NCBI GenBank assembly: GCA_028704435.1
Contig: JAQWFL010000003.1
Span: forward strand, 57,931 to 121,930
Origin: Anaerostipes sp.
GTDB lineage: Bacteria > Bacillota > Clostridia > Lachnospirales > Lachnospiraceae
Direction: 5' to 3'
DNA length: 64,000 nt
The notes under the pieces were generated by a model. The model was not told the DNA's origin and searched no databases. It saw only the letters and a program-made list of their open reading frames with translations. The first letter of the stretch is position 1, and each line of letters opens with the position of its first letter. Of the stretch, positions 36,225 to 44,859 are shown in pieces. A program made the position numbers and the translations under genes.

Positions 36225-36266
36225 AAAAAAAGAACAGAATTAATCTCAATTGAAATTAACTCTGTT
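36225..36266 (-). terminator. Terminator of adh-deoR unit
   Basis: A 34-base near-perfect palindrome (36233-36266, centre CAATTG) followed on the minus strand by runs of T (complement of 36225-36231), 15 bp after the DeoR stop. Confidence 0.85.
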
Positions 36267-36280
36267 TTTCTTTTATGATT

Positions 36281-37057
36281 CTACTGTTTTTTCTTACAAA
36301 TATCTATTTTTAACCCTGTTTCTTCTATTTCTTTCACTACTTCGTTTGAAATGCCATCATCCACAATCATTGTTTTAAATTCATTTAATTTAGCAAACTG
36401 ATAGAATGTTTTTCTTCCAATCTTGGAGCTGTCACACAACATATAAGCTTCATTGGCAATGCTTAACATAGTTTGTTTCATTGCCGCAGTCTCTTCGTTT
36501 GGTGTGGTGAGTCCCTGATTTACAGAAACAGCATTCGGCGACAAGAAAATCTTATCCACCAGTATCTTTTTTAGAAAATCAATTCCAAGGGATCCAAATG
36601 TACATTCAAAGCGATTCCGAACCGTTCCTCCCACAAAGACCACCTCAATGGATGGACTTCTCTGAAGTTCTAAAGCAATGTTAAAATCATTGGTCACCAC
36701 TTTTAAATTACGAAAATCAACTAACTGCTGTGCAAATTTAAGCATAGTTGTTCCACTGTCAATTAAAATGATATCTCCCTCTTGTACATACTTCGTTGCT
36801 TCATTGGCAATTAAGCTTTTTTCATCTTGACACTGGCCTCTTCTCATGGAGAGAAAGTCTTCTTTTTCCACAGCCCCATGATGGAGCATAGCTCCCCCAT
36901 GGGTTCTTATAACGAGATTTTCCTTCTCTAATTCCTTCAAATCTGTTCGAATTGTGGCCTCTGTTACTTGAAATTTACGTGCCAACTCATGAATACTTGC
37001 TTTTCGATATCGTCTTATATACGAAACTAATGCTTCTTTTCGCTCCCTTGCAAACAT
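36281..37057 (-). CDS. DeoR family transcriptional regulator
   Basis: This 258-residue regulator has an N-terminal helix-turn-helix (SIHELARKFQVTEATIRTDLKELE) and the DeoR sensor domain with ILIDSGTTMLKFAQQL and KIFLSPNAVS. It follows the SorE-like dehydrogenase by only 2 bp, so both come from one transcript. It may control the neighbouring PTS/aldolase cluster, sensing a phosphorylated intermediate. Effector unknown. Confidence 0.87.
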   Translation of the reverse strand: MFARERKEALVSYIRRYRKASIHELARKFQVTEATIRTDLKELEKENLVIRTHGGAMLHHGAVEKEDFLSMRRGQCQDEKSLIANEATKYVQEGDIILIDSGTTMLKFAQQLVDFRNLKVVTNDFNIALELQRSPSIEVVFVGGTVRNRFECTFGSLGIDFLKKILVDKIFLSPNAVSVNQGLTTPNEETAAMKQTMLSIANEAYMLCDSSKIGRKTFYQFAKLNEFKTMIVDDGISNEVVKEIEETGLKIDICKKKQ

Positions 37058-37059
37058 GT

Positions 37060-38313
37060 CTATACCTCAAAATGTTCTAATAAAATGTCTTCTGCTTCTT
37101 TATTCCATAACCCCTTGTGTCTATCACACGCATCTGCCAACTTTTCAAAAAGTGGATCTGTTTTCCCTAATTCACGAAAATCTTCAATTGCTGTTAATGG
37201 CATGTCGAATTGAGTATATGTTAACTTCTTTCCTCCTGGAATCTCTGGCAAATTCAATGTTGTGGATACAATGGCATCAATTCCTCCAACATGAGTAATC
37301 ATAACCGCTGGATTTACTTTCTTGGCGGCAATTAAATTCAAGGCTTCCTGCAAATCTGACAATAATCCACCTGAAGAACCTATAATCTTCGTCTTTGTAT
37401 AATGACAATCATATAAGTTCATCATTGCCTTAAAATCTGAATTTGCTGGTCCTGCAAACAAATTCATACATCCATCAAATCCCAAAATCTCATTTCCTAG
37501 TTCTGCAACCCCTTTGATTGGAGCATAGATAAATACATCATCATATCCTTCCCCTTCTGTAATCTTTAACAATTCTTCTTTGGGATTCTCCATGTTGGCT
37601 GTATTTACATAGAAGAGCTCAATTCCCTTTTCCTTTGCCTCTTCCTCCGATAGAACTTCCCTTGCCCGTGCAATTCGATCTTCACTTACTTCTGTAACGA
37701 CAACTCTCTTTGGTCGGTTCTCCATGGCGAGGGCATAACTAATCGCTCCTAATCCCATAGGTCCACATCCTCCAAGAATCGCTATATTCCCATTGGCTTT
37801 TGCTCCGCTGAAATGTTCATAGGAATCAGAAACTGTGTGATAATTGGAATTATAACCACCAATAATACAATACATAGGCTCTGATACCGATACTTCATAA
37901 TAACTATTTCCATCATAATGCAAAAGGCAATTTTTTTCAATAACATCATCAGGAATAATGCAATAAGTTACTGCTCCACCAAAATATTCATAGGAATATC
38001 CTGGTGCTCCCATTTGGTCTGGTATTCCTGGAAGCACAACAAATCTTTCTCCCACTTTATATTCATCCGCCCACTTACTTCCCACCTTTGCAATGGTACC
38101 TGAAAATTCATGTCCTATAATAACTGGATTTGTATCAATATTATCTGGCACTCTAATATGTCCACTTCCTAATTTTGTTTCTTTCCATGTTGACATACAG
38201 ATACTATCACTCATAACCTTTAATAAGATTTCATTTTCTTTAATTTCCGGAATTTCAAACTCCTCTAATCTTAAATCTTTTGCTCCATACATTCTAACGC
38301 CTTTTACTTTCAT
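37060..38313 (-). CDS. Zinc-type alcohol/polyol dehydrogenase, SorE-like
   Basis: The 417-residue MDR enzyme has a GroES-like zinc domain with the GHEFSG motif, a Rossmann domain with ILGGCGPMGLGAISYA near 180, and a long C-terminal part. The overall length and the YNSNYHTV and MYGAKDLRLEEFEIP segments resemble L-sorbose-1-phosphate reductase (SorE) and related zinc dehydrogenases. Likely it oxidises or reduces a sugar-phosphate or polyol. It has its own promoter and is separated from dhaL by a terminator. Confidence 0.8.
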   Translation of the reverse strand: MKVKGVRMYGAKDLRLEEFEIPEIKENEILLKVMSDSICMSTWKETKLGSGHIRVPDNIDTNPVIIGHEFSGTIAKVGSKWADEYKVGERFVVLPGIPDQMGAPGYSYEYFGGAVTYCIIPDDVIEKNCLLHYDGNSYYEVSVSEPMYCIIGGYNSNYHTVSDSYEHFSGAKANGNIAILGGCGPMGLGAISYALAMENRPKRVVVTEVSEDRIARAREVLSEEEAKEKGIELFYVNTANMENPKEELLKITEGEGYDDVFIYAPIKGVAELGNEILGFDGCMNLFAGPANSDFKAMMNLYDCHYTKTKIIGSSGGLLSDLQEALNLIAAKKVNPAVMITHVGGIDAIVSTTLNLPEIPGGKKLTYTQFDMPLTAIEDFRELGKTDPLFEKLADACDRHKGLWNKEAEDILLEHFEV

Positions 38314-38395
38314 TCTTCATTCTCCTTTTATTTATTTGTTTTTATTTTTCTTTTTTTTCATTTCACAAATATCGTATCATTTGCTGCTTGGAGTT

Positions 38396-38424
38396 ACAAT
38401 AAAAAGAGCGTATAAAAATGTCAA
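38396..38424 (-). promoter_or_regulatory. Promoter of the SorE-like dehydrogenase and deoR
   Basis: On the minus strand TTGACA (38419-38424), 17-base spacer, TATTGT (38396-38401), just after the dhaL terminator. Confidence 0.75.
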
Positions 38425-38436
38425 AAATAATTTGAC

Positions 38437-38475
38437 AAAAATACGGGATACAGCTCTGTGGCCATATCCCGTATT
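38437..38475 (-). terminator. Terminator after dhaL
   Basis: An 11-bp stem (38440-38450 with 38465-38475, arms AATACGGGATA) followed on the minus strand by five T, about 20 bp after the dhaL stop. It splits the long cluster into two transcription units. Confidence 0.82.
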
Positions 38476-38494
38476 GATTTTCTTCATTAAAAAT

Positions 38495-39136
38495 TTAAGC
38501 TAATAAATCTTTTGCTGTCTTTCCAATGGTAGAAACAATTAGATAACAGCTGGTTGCCCCAGCATCTAATACCCCTCTGGAACGTTCTCCTAAGCGGCTT
38601 GCACGTCCAAGTTTGGCTACCATATCTTCTGTGGATTTCCATCCCTTTTCAGCCGCTTTGCACATGTCTTCTAAGCATTCTGCAAATTCTTTTCCTGCAT
38701 CTTTTCCATCAACAAACGCATTTGTCGCTGGAATCAATGTATCAAGAAGTGTTTTATCTCCAACTTTTGCTGGACTGATTTCCTGGATTCCTTCTACCGC
38801 TCCATTCATCATTTCTGCAAATACATCCACATCAATAACTTCTTGTCCGTCACTTGCTTCTGCCATTTCATCAAATAATAATCCATATAGTGGTCCCATA
38901 GATCCACCAATATCTTCTAACAGTGTTTCTCCAAGAACTGACAATCCCTGAGACATATCATATTCTTTTCCTTCCAGCTTTTTTTCACACATAGTAAAGC
39001 CTTTGTTCATGTTGATTCCATGATCTCCGTCTCCAATTTTTCCGTCAATTTCACTTAAATAATCACGATTTGACTGGATAACTTTAATCAATGCATCTAC
39101 AATCACAGACCCCTTTGTATTTTCAAAACTAGCCAT
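38495..39136 (-). CDS. dhaL: Dihydroxyacetone kinase subunit DhaL
   Basis: The 213-residue DhaL/DAK2 domain has the metal-binding GDGDHGINMNKGF loop (about 33-45), SMGPLYGLLF and SRLGERSRGVLDAGATS, all conserved. DhaL carries the nucleotide that phosphorylates the sugar bound to DhaK. No DhaM is present, so this pair may use ATP, or a DhaM elsewhere. It follows dhaK by 12 bp. Confidence 0.91.
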   Translation of the reverse strand: MASFENTKGSVIVDALIKVIQSNRDYLSEIDGKIGDGDHGINMNKGFTMCEKKLEGKEYDMSQGLSVLGETLLEDIGGSMGPLYGLLFDEMAEASDGQEVIDVDVFAEMMNGAVEGIQEISPAKVGDKTLLDTLIPATNAFVDGKDAGKEFAECLEDMCKAAEKGWKSTEDMVAKLGRASRLGERSRGVLDAGATSCYLIVSTIGKTAKDLLA

Positions 39137-39148
39137 AGTGTCCTCCTT

Positions 39149-40147
39149 TTATATCTGTGTTAATCCAACAGCAATTGCTGGCATATCCATACATTCTTTT
39201 AATTCATCATCCAGTTTCATGACTGTCAACGTGACTCCCATCATCTCTAGTGATGTAAAATAATTGCCCACATATGATTTGTGGACTTTGATTCCTTTTT
39301 CCGTCAATACTTCTTCCACTCTGTCATACACAATATACTGCTCCATCACTGGAGTTGCTCCAAGTCCAGATAGAATTACAACCACTTCATCTCCAGATGC
39401 AAATGGAAGATCTGGAATGATAATATCTAACATCTCATCTGCAATTTCACTTGCTTTCTTTAATGGCTGCACGTTAATTCCTGGTTCCCCATGATGTCCA
39501 ATTCCAACTTCCATTGTTCCATCTTCTATTTGAAAGTTTGGATGTCCAACTGCTGGAATCGTACATGGTGCCGTTCCAATTCCCACAGAGCGGGTATTAT
39601 CCATGGCTTTTTGTGCGGCTGCAATCACTTCATCTAAACTTCCACCCATAGATGCCTTGGCTCCACCAACTTTCCACATCAACACTTCTCCTGCCACTCC
39701 ACGACGTTTTTCAATCTCATCCTTTGGTGCAGAAGCACAGTCATCGTTGGCAACCACCGTCTTTACATCTATGCCTGCTTTCTTTGCTTTTCTCATGGCC
39801 ATCTTTACATTCATGTTATCTCCAGCATAATTTCCATAAAGACAGGCAACACCTTTTCCACTGTCTGCTTCTTTCATAGCATCTAAAAATGCTTTTGCCG
39901 TTGGAGATGAGAAAATCTCTCCCACTGCCACTGCATCTACCATGTTCTTTCCAATGTATCCAATAAAGGCTGGTTTATGTCCAGAACCTCCACCTGTTAC
40001 AATTCCTACTTTTCCTTCCACTGGTGCATCTTTATATTTAATAACACGACTATTTTCTGTGGTTGAAACTAAATTTTTATGACTCTTTGTAAATCCCTTT
40101 AACATATCTTCTACGACATAATCTGGATCATTGACAATACGATTCAT
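39149..40147 (-). CDS. dhaK: Dihydroxyacetone kinase subunit DhaK
   Basis: The 332-residue DhaK/DAK1 domain has TGGGSGHKPAFIGYIG near 50-65, LYGNYAGDNMNVKMAM and the covalent-binding histidine motif GIGHHGEPG near 218-226. DhaK binds the carbonyl group of dihydroxyacetone, or related short ketoses such as erythrulose, as a hemiaminal. With DhaL it makes a kinase. In this cluster it may phosphorylate a product of the class II aldolase. Confidence 0.92.
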   Translation of the reverse strand: MNRIVNDPDYVVEDMLKGFTKSHKNLVSTTENSRVIKYKDAPVEGKVGIVTGGGSGHKPAFIGYIGKNMVDAVAVGEIFSSPTAKAFLDAMKEADSGKGVACLYGNYAGDNMNVKMAMRKAKKAGIDVKTVVANDDCASAPKDEIEKRRGVAGEVLMWKVGGAKASMGGSLDEVIAAAQKAMDNTRSVGIGTAPCTIPAVGHPNFQIEDGTMEVGIGHHGEPGINVQPLKKASEIADEMLDIIIPDLPFASGDEVVVILSGLGATPVMEQYIVYDRVEEVLTEKGIKVHKSYVGNYFTSLEMMGVTLTVMKLDDELKECMDMPAIAVGLTQI

Positions 40148-40156
40148 AATTCCTCC

Positions 40157-41014
40157 TTATATGGTTGCTGCAATCTCTTTTAAATTTTTTAACCCTTCAA
40201 TTGCTAACTCTTCTCCTGTATCTGCAAACTTTCTCCAAATAGCACAATTTCCACTTAACTCTTCAAAACTTGGGTCAAAGGATTCAATCACAAGAGGACC
40301 ATCATATCCAATATCCTTTAATGCCGTAAAGAATTCTTTAAATGGAACCAATCCTGTTCCTGGAATTCCTCTGTCATTTTCATTGACATGGACATATCCT
40401 AAATACTCTTTTCCACAAGTTTTTACAGCTCCCGAAAAGCTCTTCTCTTCTCGAATCATATGGAAACAGTCCAAATGTACTTTTACATTTCCAGTTCCTA
40501 CATCTTTACAGAACTGTACTGCATCTTCTGCAATATTTAAGAAGTGGGTTTCAAAGCGATTGACACACTCAACACAGAGGGTCACAGTTCCTGTTTCTTT
40601 GGCGTACTCTGCAACTTCTCTCATACATCCAACACCCCAGTCCCATTCTTCCTTGGTTCTAGGTTTCTTTGTCAAGTATCCCCATCCTGCATAGTTTACT
40701 CCACCAAGAATTGGAGCGCCTAATTCATTACAAATATCTACACATTCTTTCATGGCTTTTACTGCTGCATCGCGAATCTCTTTTTCTGGAGAAATTGGAT
40801 TCGTTTCTGCTGTTAATGTTGTGGTACAAACACAGTCGATTCCAACTCTTTCAAGCTCTGCTTTTACCTGCTTTGTTGGAAATGTAAATGGATTTGCAAT
40901 GGCAAAATCAATAGTTTCAAACCCTAATTCTTTTGCTTTTTCTATAATCCATAAATCTTTTTCACTATAACTTTCTGCCCATATAAACGTATCAACACCA
41001 AACTTAAAATACAT
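40157..41014 (-). CDS. Sugar phosphate isomerase/epimerase (TIM barrel)
   Basis: The 285-residue AP-endonuclease-2-type TIM barrel matches D-tagatose/psicose 3-epimerase relatives. It has metal ligands in the VTLCVECVNRFETHF and VHLDCFHMIREE segments, YVHVNENDRG and LVIESFDPSFEE. It probably moves a carbonyl or inverts a centre in a ketose or ketose-phosphate. It lies 9 bp before dhaK on the same strand. Substrate unknown. Confidence 0.85.
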   Translation of the reverse strand: MYFKFGVDTFIWAESYSEKDLWIIEKAKELGFETIDFAIANPFTFPTKQVKAELERVGIDCVCTTTLTAETNPISPEKEIRDAAVKAMKECVDICNELGAPILGGVNYAGWGYLTKKPRTKEEWDWGVGCMREVAEYAKETGTVTLCVECVNRFETHFLNIAEDAVQFCKDVGTGNVKVHLDCFHMIREEKSFSGAVKTCGKEYLGYVHVNENDRGIPGTGLVPFKEFFTALKDIGYDGPLVIESFDPSFEELSGNCAIWRKFADTGEELAIEGLKNLKEIAATI

Positions 41015-41062
41015 AACTTACCTCCTTATTGGTTCTCTTTCTTTAAGATATAAAAATAGGCC

Positions 41063-41084
41063 CTTTGGGGGCTATGCCCCAAAG
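41063..41084 (-). other. Hairpin between the cupin and epimerase genes
   Basis: Stem CTTTGGGG with CCCCAAAG (loop GCTATG) in a 113-bp gap. The minus strand continues with GGCCTATTTTT, so it may act as a partial terminator that lowers expression of the epimerase, dhaK and dhaL. Confidence 0.5.
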
Positions 41085-41127
41085 AACCCATCTTTTTATG
41101 GCATATTACCTAGTTTTGTTTTTATTT

Positions 41128-42042
41128 CTACAACTCTGTAATAGCAAAGACAACTTTAACTGGTTTATTTTCAAAATTAACCAATTGATATTTTGTTCCA
41201 GCTGGTAAGAAGAATGTGTCTTCTGGTTCCATTACAAAGCTTTCTTGTGCATCTACAAGATTTACAGTAACAGGACCATCGATACAATAAAGTGCTCCAT
41301 CCCCTTTATGACTGTCTGGATCTGAACAACGTGGTCCATATCCTCCAGCAGGTAAAATGAATTCTCCAAAATGTCCATAATCATTACTTGAAATAAATCT
41401 CATAAGCATTGGATGTGTTGTTCCATGTACATTATTTAATTTTTCAAAATCACGAACTGCATAAACATCTCCATTTTTTCTAGGTCCTTCTGGATCAACT
41501 GGCCAATGTCCAATATCATCCGTACATCCTTGACGAGAAATATCTTTAATATAATTTCTCATATCTGGAAGATTATCGTTATTTGGTCCTTTATAGAATT
41601 TTGTTTCTGCTTCTGTCGGAATCACTGCTGGTGGAATTGATTCACTCCATGCCTTTGGCGTAATGAAATAAAGAATTCTTGCTTTCTCGTCAGAGAAGTT
41701 ATGACAGCAATGCCATGCTCCTTCTGGCATCCACAAACCTTCTCCTGTTTCAAGGTAAGCAAATTGTCCATTTCCACTTCTTTGAACAACTGGTCCATTT
41801 AAAATATAGTAAGACTCATCTCCTGGATGAATATCAAGTGGTGCAAACACTCCACCTGGTCCTAATTCATAAATACCTAACATAAATGTATCTGTTGTAA
41901 TCATTGTAAATGTATTGTCTGACGTTAACGCATTATCTGGTGGATAAAGCGCAGTAGAATAATCTTGCTTACGAATTAACATAGGTTTCTTTTGATCTGG
42001 TTCAAATGGAAATTTTCCCATAATATCAAATAATTTTGCCAT
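41128..42042 (-). CDS. Bicupin protein, likely sugar or sugar-phosphate isomerase
   Basis: The 304-residue protein holds two cupin barrels. The first has metal-ligand residues in IHPGDESYYILNG and the second motif MPEGAWHCCHN. The second barrel has SHKGDGALYCIDG but reads PAGTKYQLVN, where the usual His is Tyr, so it may not bind metal. Such bicupins include KduI- and PMI-like isomerases. Placed between PTS EIIC and the epimerase, it is probably an isomerase, but I do not recognise the specific family. Confidence 0.72.
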   Translation of the reverse strand: MAKLFDIMGKFPFEPDQKKPMLIRKQDYSTALYPPDNALTSDNTFTMITTDTFMLGIYELGPGGVFAPLDIHPGDESYYILNGPVVQRSGNGQFAYLETGEGLWMPEGAWHCCHNFSDEKARILYFITPKAWSESIPPAVIPTEAETKFYKGPNNDNLPDMRNYIKDISRQGCTDDIGHWPVDPEGPRKNGDVYAVRDFEKLNNVHGTTHPMLMRFISSNDYGHFGEFILPAGGYGPRCSDPDSHKGDGALYCIDGPVTVNLVDAQESFVMEPEDTFFLPAGTKYQLVNFENKPVKVVFAITEL

Positions 42043-42069
42043 TTTATATCTCCTGTTTTCTTGATTAAA

Positions 42070-43107
42070 TTAAGCTTCTTCTGTTTCTGGTTTTGTAACA
42101 AGAACAATTAATGCTGCAGAAATTGCTCCTGCGATTAATAATGTGACAAAGAATGGAATTACTTTATTCATTGCAAATACTACGAACACACCACCATGAG
42201 GTGCACGGATTGTAATTCCCCATAAGTAAGAGATAACTGCTCCTACCGCTGAACCTGCCATGTAACATGGAATATATTTTAGGTTCTTAGCAGCATAAGG
42301 GATTGCAAATTCTGTAATCATACATAATGCTCCTGCAAAACATCCTGCGATTCCTGATCTATCTTCGTCTGTAAATTTCTTAGGTGCTACACACATAGCC
42401 AATGCCATAGCTAGTGGCGGTGCACAACATGCTACAAAGTTTGCAGCCATTGGTGCATAGTTTCCTGTTTCCATACAAGCTAATGCGAATGCATAAGCAA
42501 CCTTATTACAAGGGCCACCCATATCGAACGCTAACATACATCCTTGGACAATTCCAAGAAGCACTAAGTTTCCTGTTCCTAAGCTGTTTAACATTTTTGT
42601 TAATGTTTGTGTTAATGCTCCTAATGGTCCACCAATTACATAATGCATTAATAGACAAATGGCCGCACATCCAATGACTGGTATAATTAATGTTGGTAAT
42701 AATGATCTTAATACATTAGGAATTGGAAGTTTCTTCATTGCATTTACAAGATATCCTGCAATAATACCTGCAATCAAAGCTCCAATAAATCCTGAGCCAT
42801 ATCCCATTCCCCAAGGGTCTGTTGCCATCCATCCACCGAACATGCCAACGACAATTCCTGGCTTATCAGCAAGTGAATATGCAACATATGCTCCTAAAAT
42901 TGGCACCATAAATGTTCCTAGTCCGATTTTACCAATCCAGAAGATTGTTGATGCAAAGTTTCTTCCCGGTTCTACCGTATTAGGAATGTTATATCCTCCT
43001 AACAAGAATCCAAGGGCTACCAAAATTCCTCCTGCTACCACAAATGGTAACATGTAGGAAACTCCCGTCAAAAACGCTTCTTTAATATCCGCTACTGTAT
43101 CTTTCAT
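42070..43107 (-). CDS. PTS fructose-type EIIC subunit
   Basis: The 345-residue protein has about nine membrane segments and typical EIIC-Fru pieces: AFLTGVSYMLPFVVAGGILVALGFLLGG, GFIGALIAGIIAGYLV and GPCNKVAYAF. It is the membrane channel that transports and hands over the sugar. EIIB and EIIA are separate genes just upstream. Fructose-type PTS can carry ketoses, mannosylglycerate or fructosamine-like sugars, so the substrate is open. Confidence 0.91.
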   Translation of the reverse strand: MKDTVADIKEAFLTGVSYMLPFVVAGGILVALGFLLGGYNIPNTVEPGRNFASTIFWIGKIGLGTFMVPILGAYVAYSLADKPGIVVGMFGGWMATDPWGMGYGSGFIGALIAGIIAGYLVNAMKKLPIPNVLRSLLPTLIIPVIGCAAICLLMHYVIGGPLGALTQTLTKMLNSLGTGNLVLLGIVQGCMLAFDMGGPCNKVAYAFALACMETGNYAPMAANFVACCAPPLAMALAMCVAPKKFTDEDRSGIAGCFAGALCMITEFAIPYAAKNLKYIPCYMAGSAVGAVISYLWGITIRAPHGGVFVVFAMNKVIPFFVTLLIAGAISAALIVLVTKPETEEA

Positions 43108-43151
43108 TTGCCTTACCGTCCTTTCAAATATTTATTTTTTCTCTCTTTTTA

Positions 43152-43454
43152 CTATCTCCGTTCACTAAAAATAATACTTGGGTCCTTTATAACCTCGTGT
43201 GGTTTTGTCTGAAAAATCTTGTCTTTATAAGCGTCAAATCTCTCTACCTTTGTGATTCCAACGTCGTTGGCAAACACTATTAAATCTGCTTCTTTGATAT
43301 CTCTGTCTCGTAGTTTGTCTTCGATTCCCAAAGCCCCCTGTTTCTCAACTTTACATTGATGTCCCTGTGCCTTACAAACCTTTTGAATTGCCTCTGCTGC
43401 CATATAAGTGTGTGCAATACCTGTTGCACATGATGTAATTGCAACTACTTTCAT
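43152..43454 (-). CDS. PTS fructose-type EIIB subunit
   Basis: The 100-residue protein starts KVVAITSCATGIAHTYMAAEA with the phosphocysteine Cys8 in the SCATG(I)AHT site, followed by CKVEKQGALGIEDKL and IVFANDVGI, the EIIB-Fru fold. It transfers phosphate from EIIA to the sugar. It lies 16 bp after the EIIA gene and 44 bp before EIIC. Confidence 0.92.
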   Translation of the reverse strand: MKVVAITSCATGIAHTYMAAEAIQKVCKAQGHQCKVEKQGALGIEDKLRDRDIKEADLIVFANDVGITKVERFDAYKDKIFQTKPHEVIKDPSIIFSERR

Positions 43455-43470
43455 AAGAAAACCTCCTCTC

Positions 43471-43938
43471 TTATAAATCTTTAATACCCTCTTGTAATTC
43501 CTTAAAAGTATTTACGCGTTTTAATACTTCCCAGAATTCATCGTGGGCTAACATCCCTGCTAACGTAGACAGCACTCTCAAATGATAATCATTTGCCTGA
43601 TGATCAGAAATCGCTAACACAAATATGTATTTTACTTCTCCTGATTCTCCGCATGATTCATAAATAAAAGGCTCTTTACATCTACAAAAACCAATTCCTG
43701 GTTCCAGTACTTCTTTACATTTTCCATGAGGAATAGCAATCATGTTCCCCATGTAGGTAGGTCCTTGACTTTCTCTTTCTTCTAACGCCTCTTTAAATAT
43801 TTTGGCATCAGAAACAATGTTACAGTCTTCAAATTTCTGAGTCATAAAATCAAACATATCTTCTTTATCTTTAAACGGTTCGTGATCTAACACAACCATA
43901 TCTTCTAGCAAAGAATTTGCAATATCCGCATGATTCAT
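43471..43938 (-). CDS. PTS fructose-type EIIA subunit
   Basis: The 155-residue protein has the EIIA-Fru active site GNMIAIPHGKC with His71 and a typical beta-rich fold (IGFCRCKEPFIYES, then YIFVLAISD). It takes phosphate from HPr. It lies between the aldolase and EIIB and is transcribed with both. It ends 16 bp before the EIIB start. Confidence 0.9.
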   Translation of the reverse strand: MNHADIANSLLEDMVVLDHEPFKDKEDMFDFMTQKFEDCNIVSDAKIFKEALEERESQGPTYMGNMIAIPHGKCKEVLEPGIGFCRCKEPFIYESCGESGEVKYIFVLAISDHQANDYHLRVLSTLAGMLAHDEFWEVLKRVNTFKELQEGIKDL

Positions 43939-43951
43939 ATATAGCCCCTTC

Positions 43952-44830
43952 CTATTTTCCGTTCTTAAATGCTAAAATTACATCTTTTGCATATCCTTTC
44001 ATGAATTCAAATGCTGCTTCTTGTAGTTCATGGTAAGCAATCTTTCCTTCTGTTTCTGCCACCTTATCGGCTACAAATTTAGTTGCTGCCTTTGCCATAT
44101 AAGAATAGTAATTTACTTTAGAACATCCTGCTGTAATTGCATTTTGTACTTGATCAAATTCAACACCAGAAGCTCCATGCATTACAACTCTACAAGAAGA
44201 TGGAATTGCTGCTCTTAATTCTTTTACTCTGCCAATATCTAATACTGGTGCCTCTGCATAAATACCATGCATAGTTCCAAAACATACTGCTAATGCATCA
44301 CATCCAGTTTCTTCTGCAAATGTTTTTGCTTCGTCTGGCTCTGTAAAAAACTTTTTAATATCTTCGTTGGTTAATACTCTGCTTTCAGCATCTCCATGAG
44401 TATCTTCTTCTGTTGATGCCATCACTCCTAATTCAGCTTCCACAGTCACATTTGCTGCATGTGCTAATTGAACGAATTTTTTAACATTTGCTAAATTTTC
44501 TTCAAATGGAAGTGCACTGCAATCATACATAATAGAAGGAAATCCAACTTTAAGTGCTCTCACAACAAATTCATAATCACTACCATGATCTAAATGAACA
44601 CAAACTGGTACTCTTGCTTCTTTTGCATACTTTAACATAACTGGCCCGATTCTCTCGATTGGAATCAATGAATCATGTACTTGTGCATGATCAATAATAA
44701 TTGGAGTATTTAATTCTTCCGCTGCACCAATGACTGCTCGAACAGTTTCTTCATTTGGTGTATTAATACAAGGAATTGCATATCCCTCTTCTTCAGCTAC
44801 TTTTAAAATTTCTTTCATGTTTACTAGCAT
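43952..44830 (-). CDS. Class II fructose-bisphosphate-type aldolase
   Basis: The 292-residue zinc aldolase has VCVHLDHGSDYEFVVRAL (zinc His and Asp), VEAELGVM, AVCFGTMHGIYAEAP and VVMHGASGV with the second and third zinc ligands. It resembles GatY/KbaY and FbaA, cleaving ketose-(1,6)-bisphosphates or single phosphates into DHAP and an aldehyde. It is the first gene after the PRD regulator, whose stop lies 29 bp upstream. The aldehyde could then be handled by the dehydrogenase or DhaKL. Confidence 0.9.
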   Translation of the reverse strand: MLVNMKEILKVAEEEGYAIPCINTPNEETVRAVIGAAEELNTPIIIDHAQVHDSLIPIERIGPVMLKYAKEARVPVCVHLDHGSDYEFVVRALKVGFPSIMYDCSALPFEENLANVKKFVQLAHAANVTVEAELGVMASTEEDTHGDAESRVLTNEDIKKFFTEPDEAKTFAEETGCDALAVCFGTMHGIYAEAPVLDIGRVKELRAAIPSSCRVVMHGASGVEFDQVQNAITAGCSKVNYYSYMAKAATKFVADKVAETEGKIAYHELQEAAFEFMKGYAKDVILAFKNGK

Positions 44831-44859
44831 ATTAACTCTCCTTTTTGATTCAAAGTTTT

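Noticed and set aside
38495..40147. PTS-dependent dihydroxyacetone kinase (DhaKLM)
   Set aside because: No DhaM gene is in the window, so PTS dependence cannot be claimed; ATP use is equally possible.
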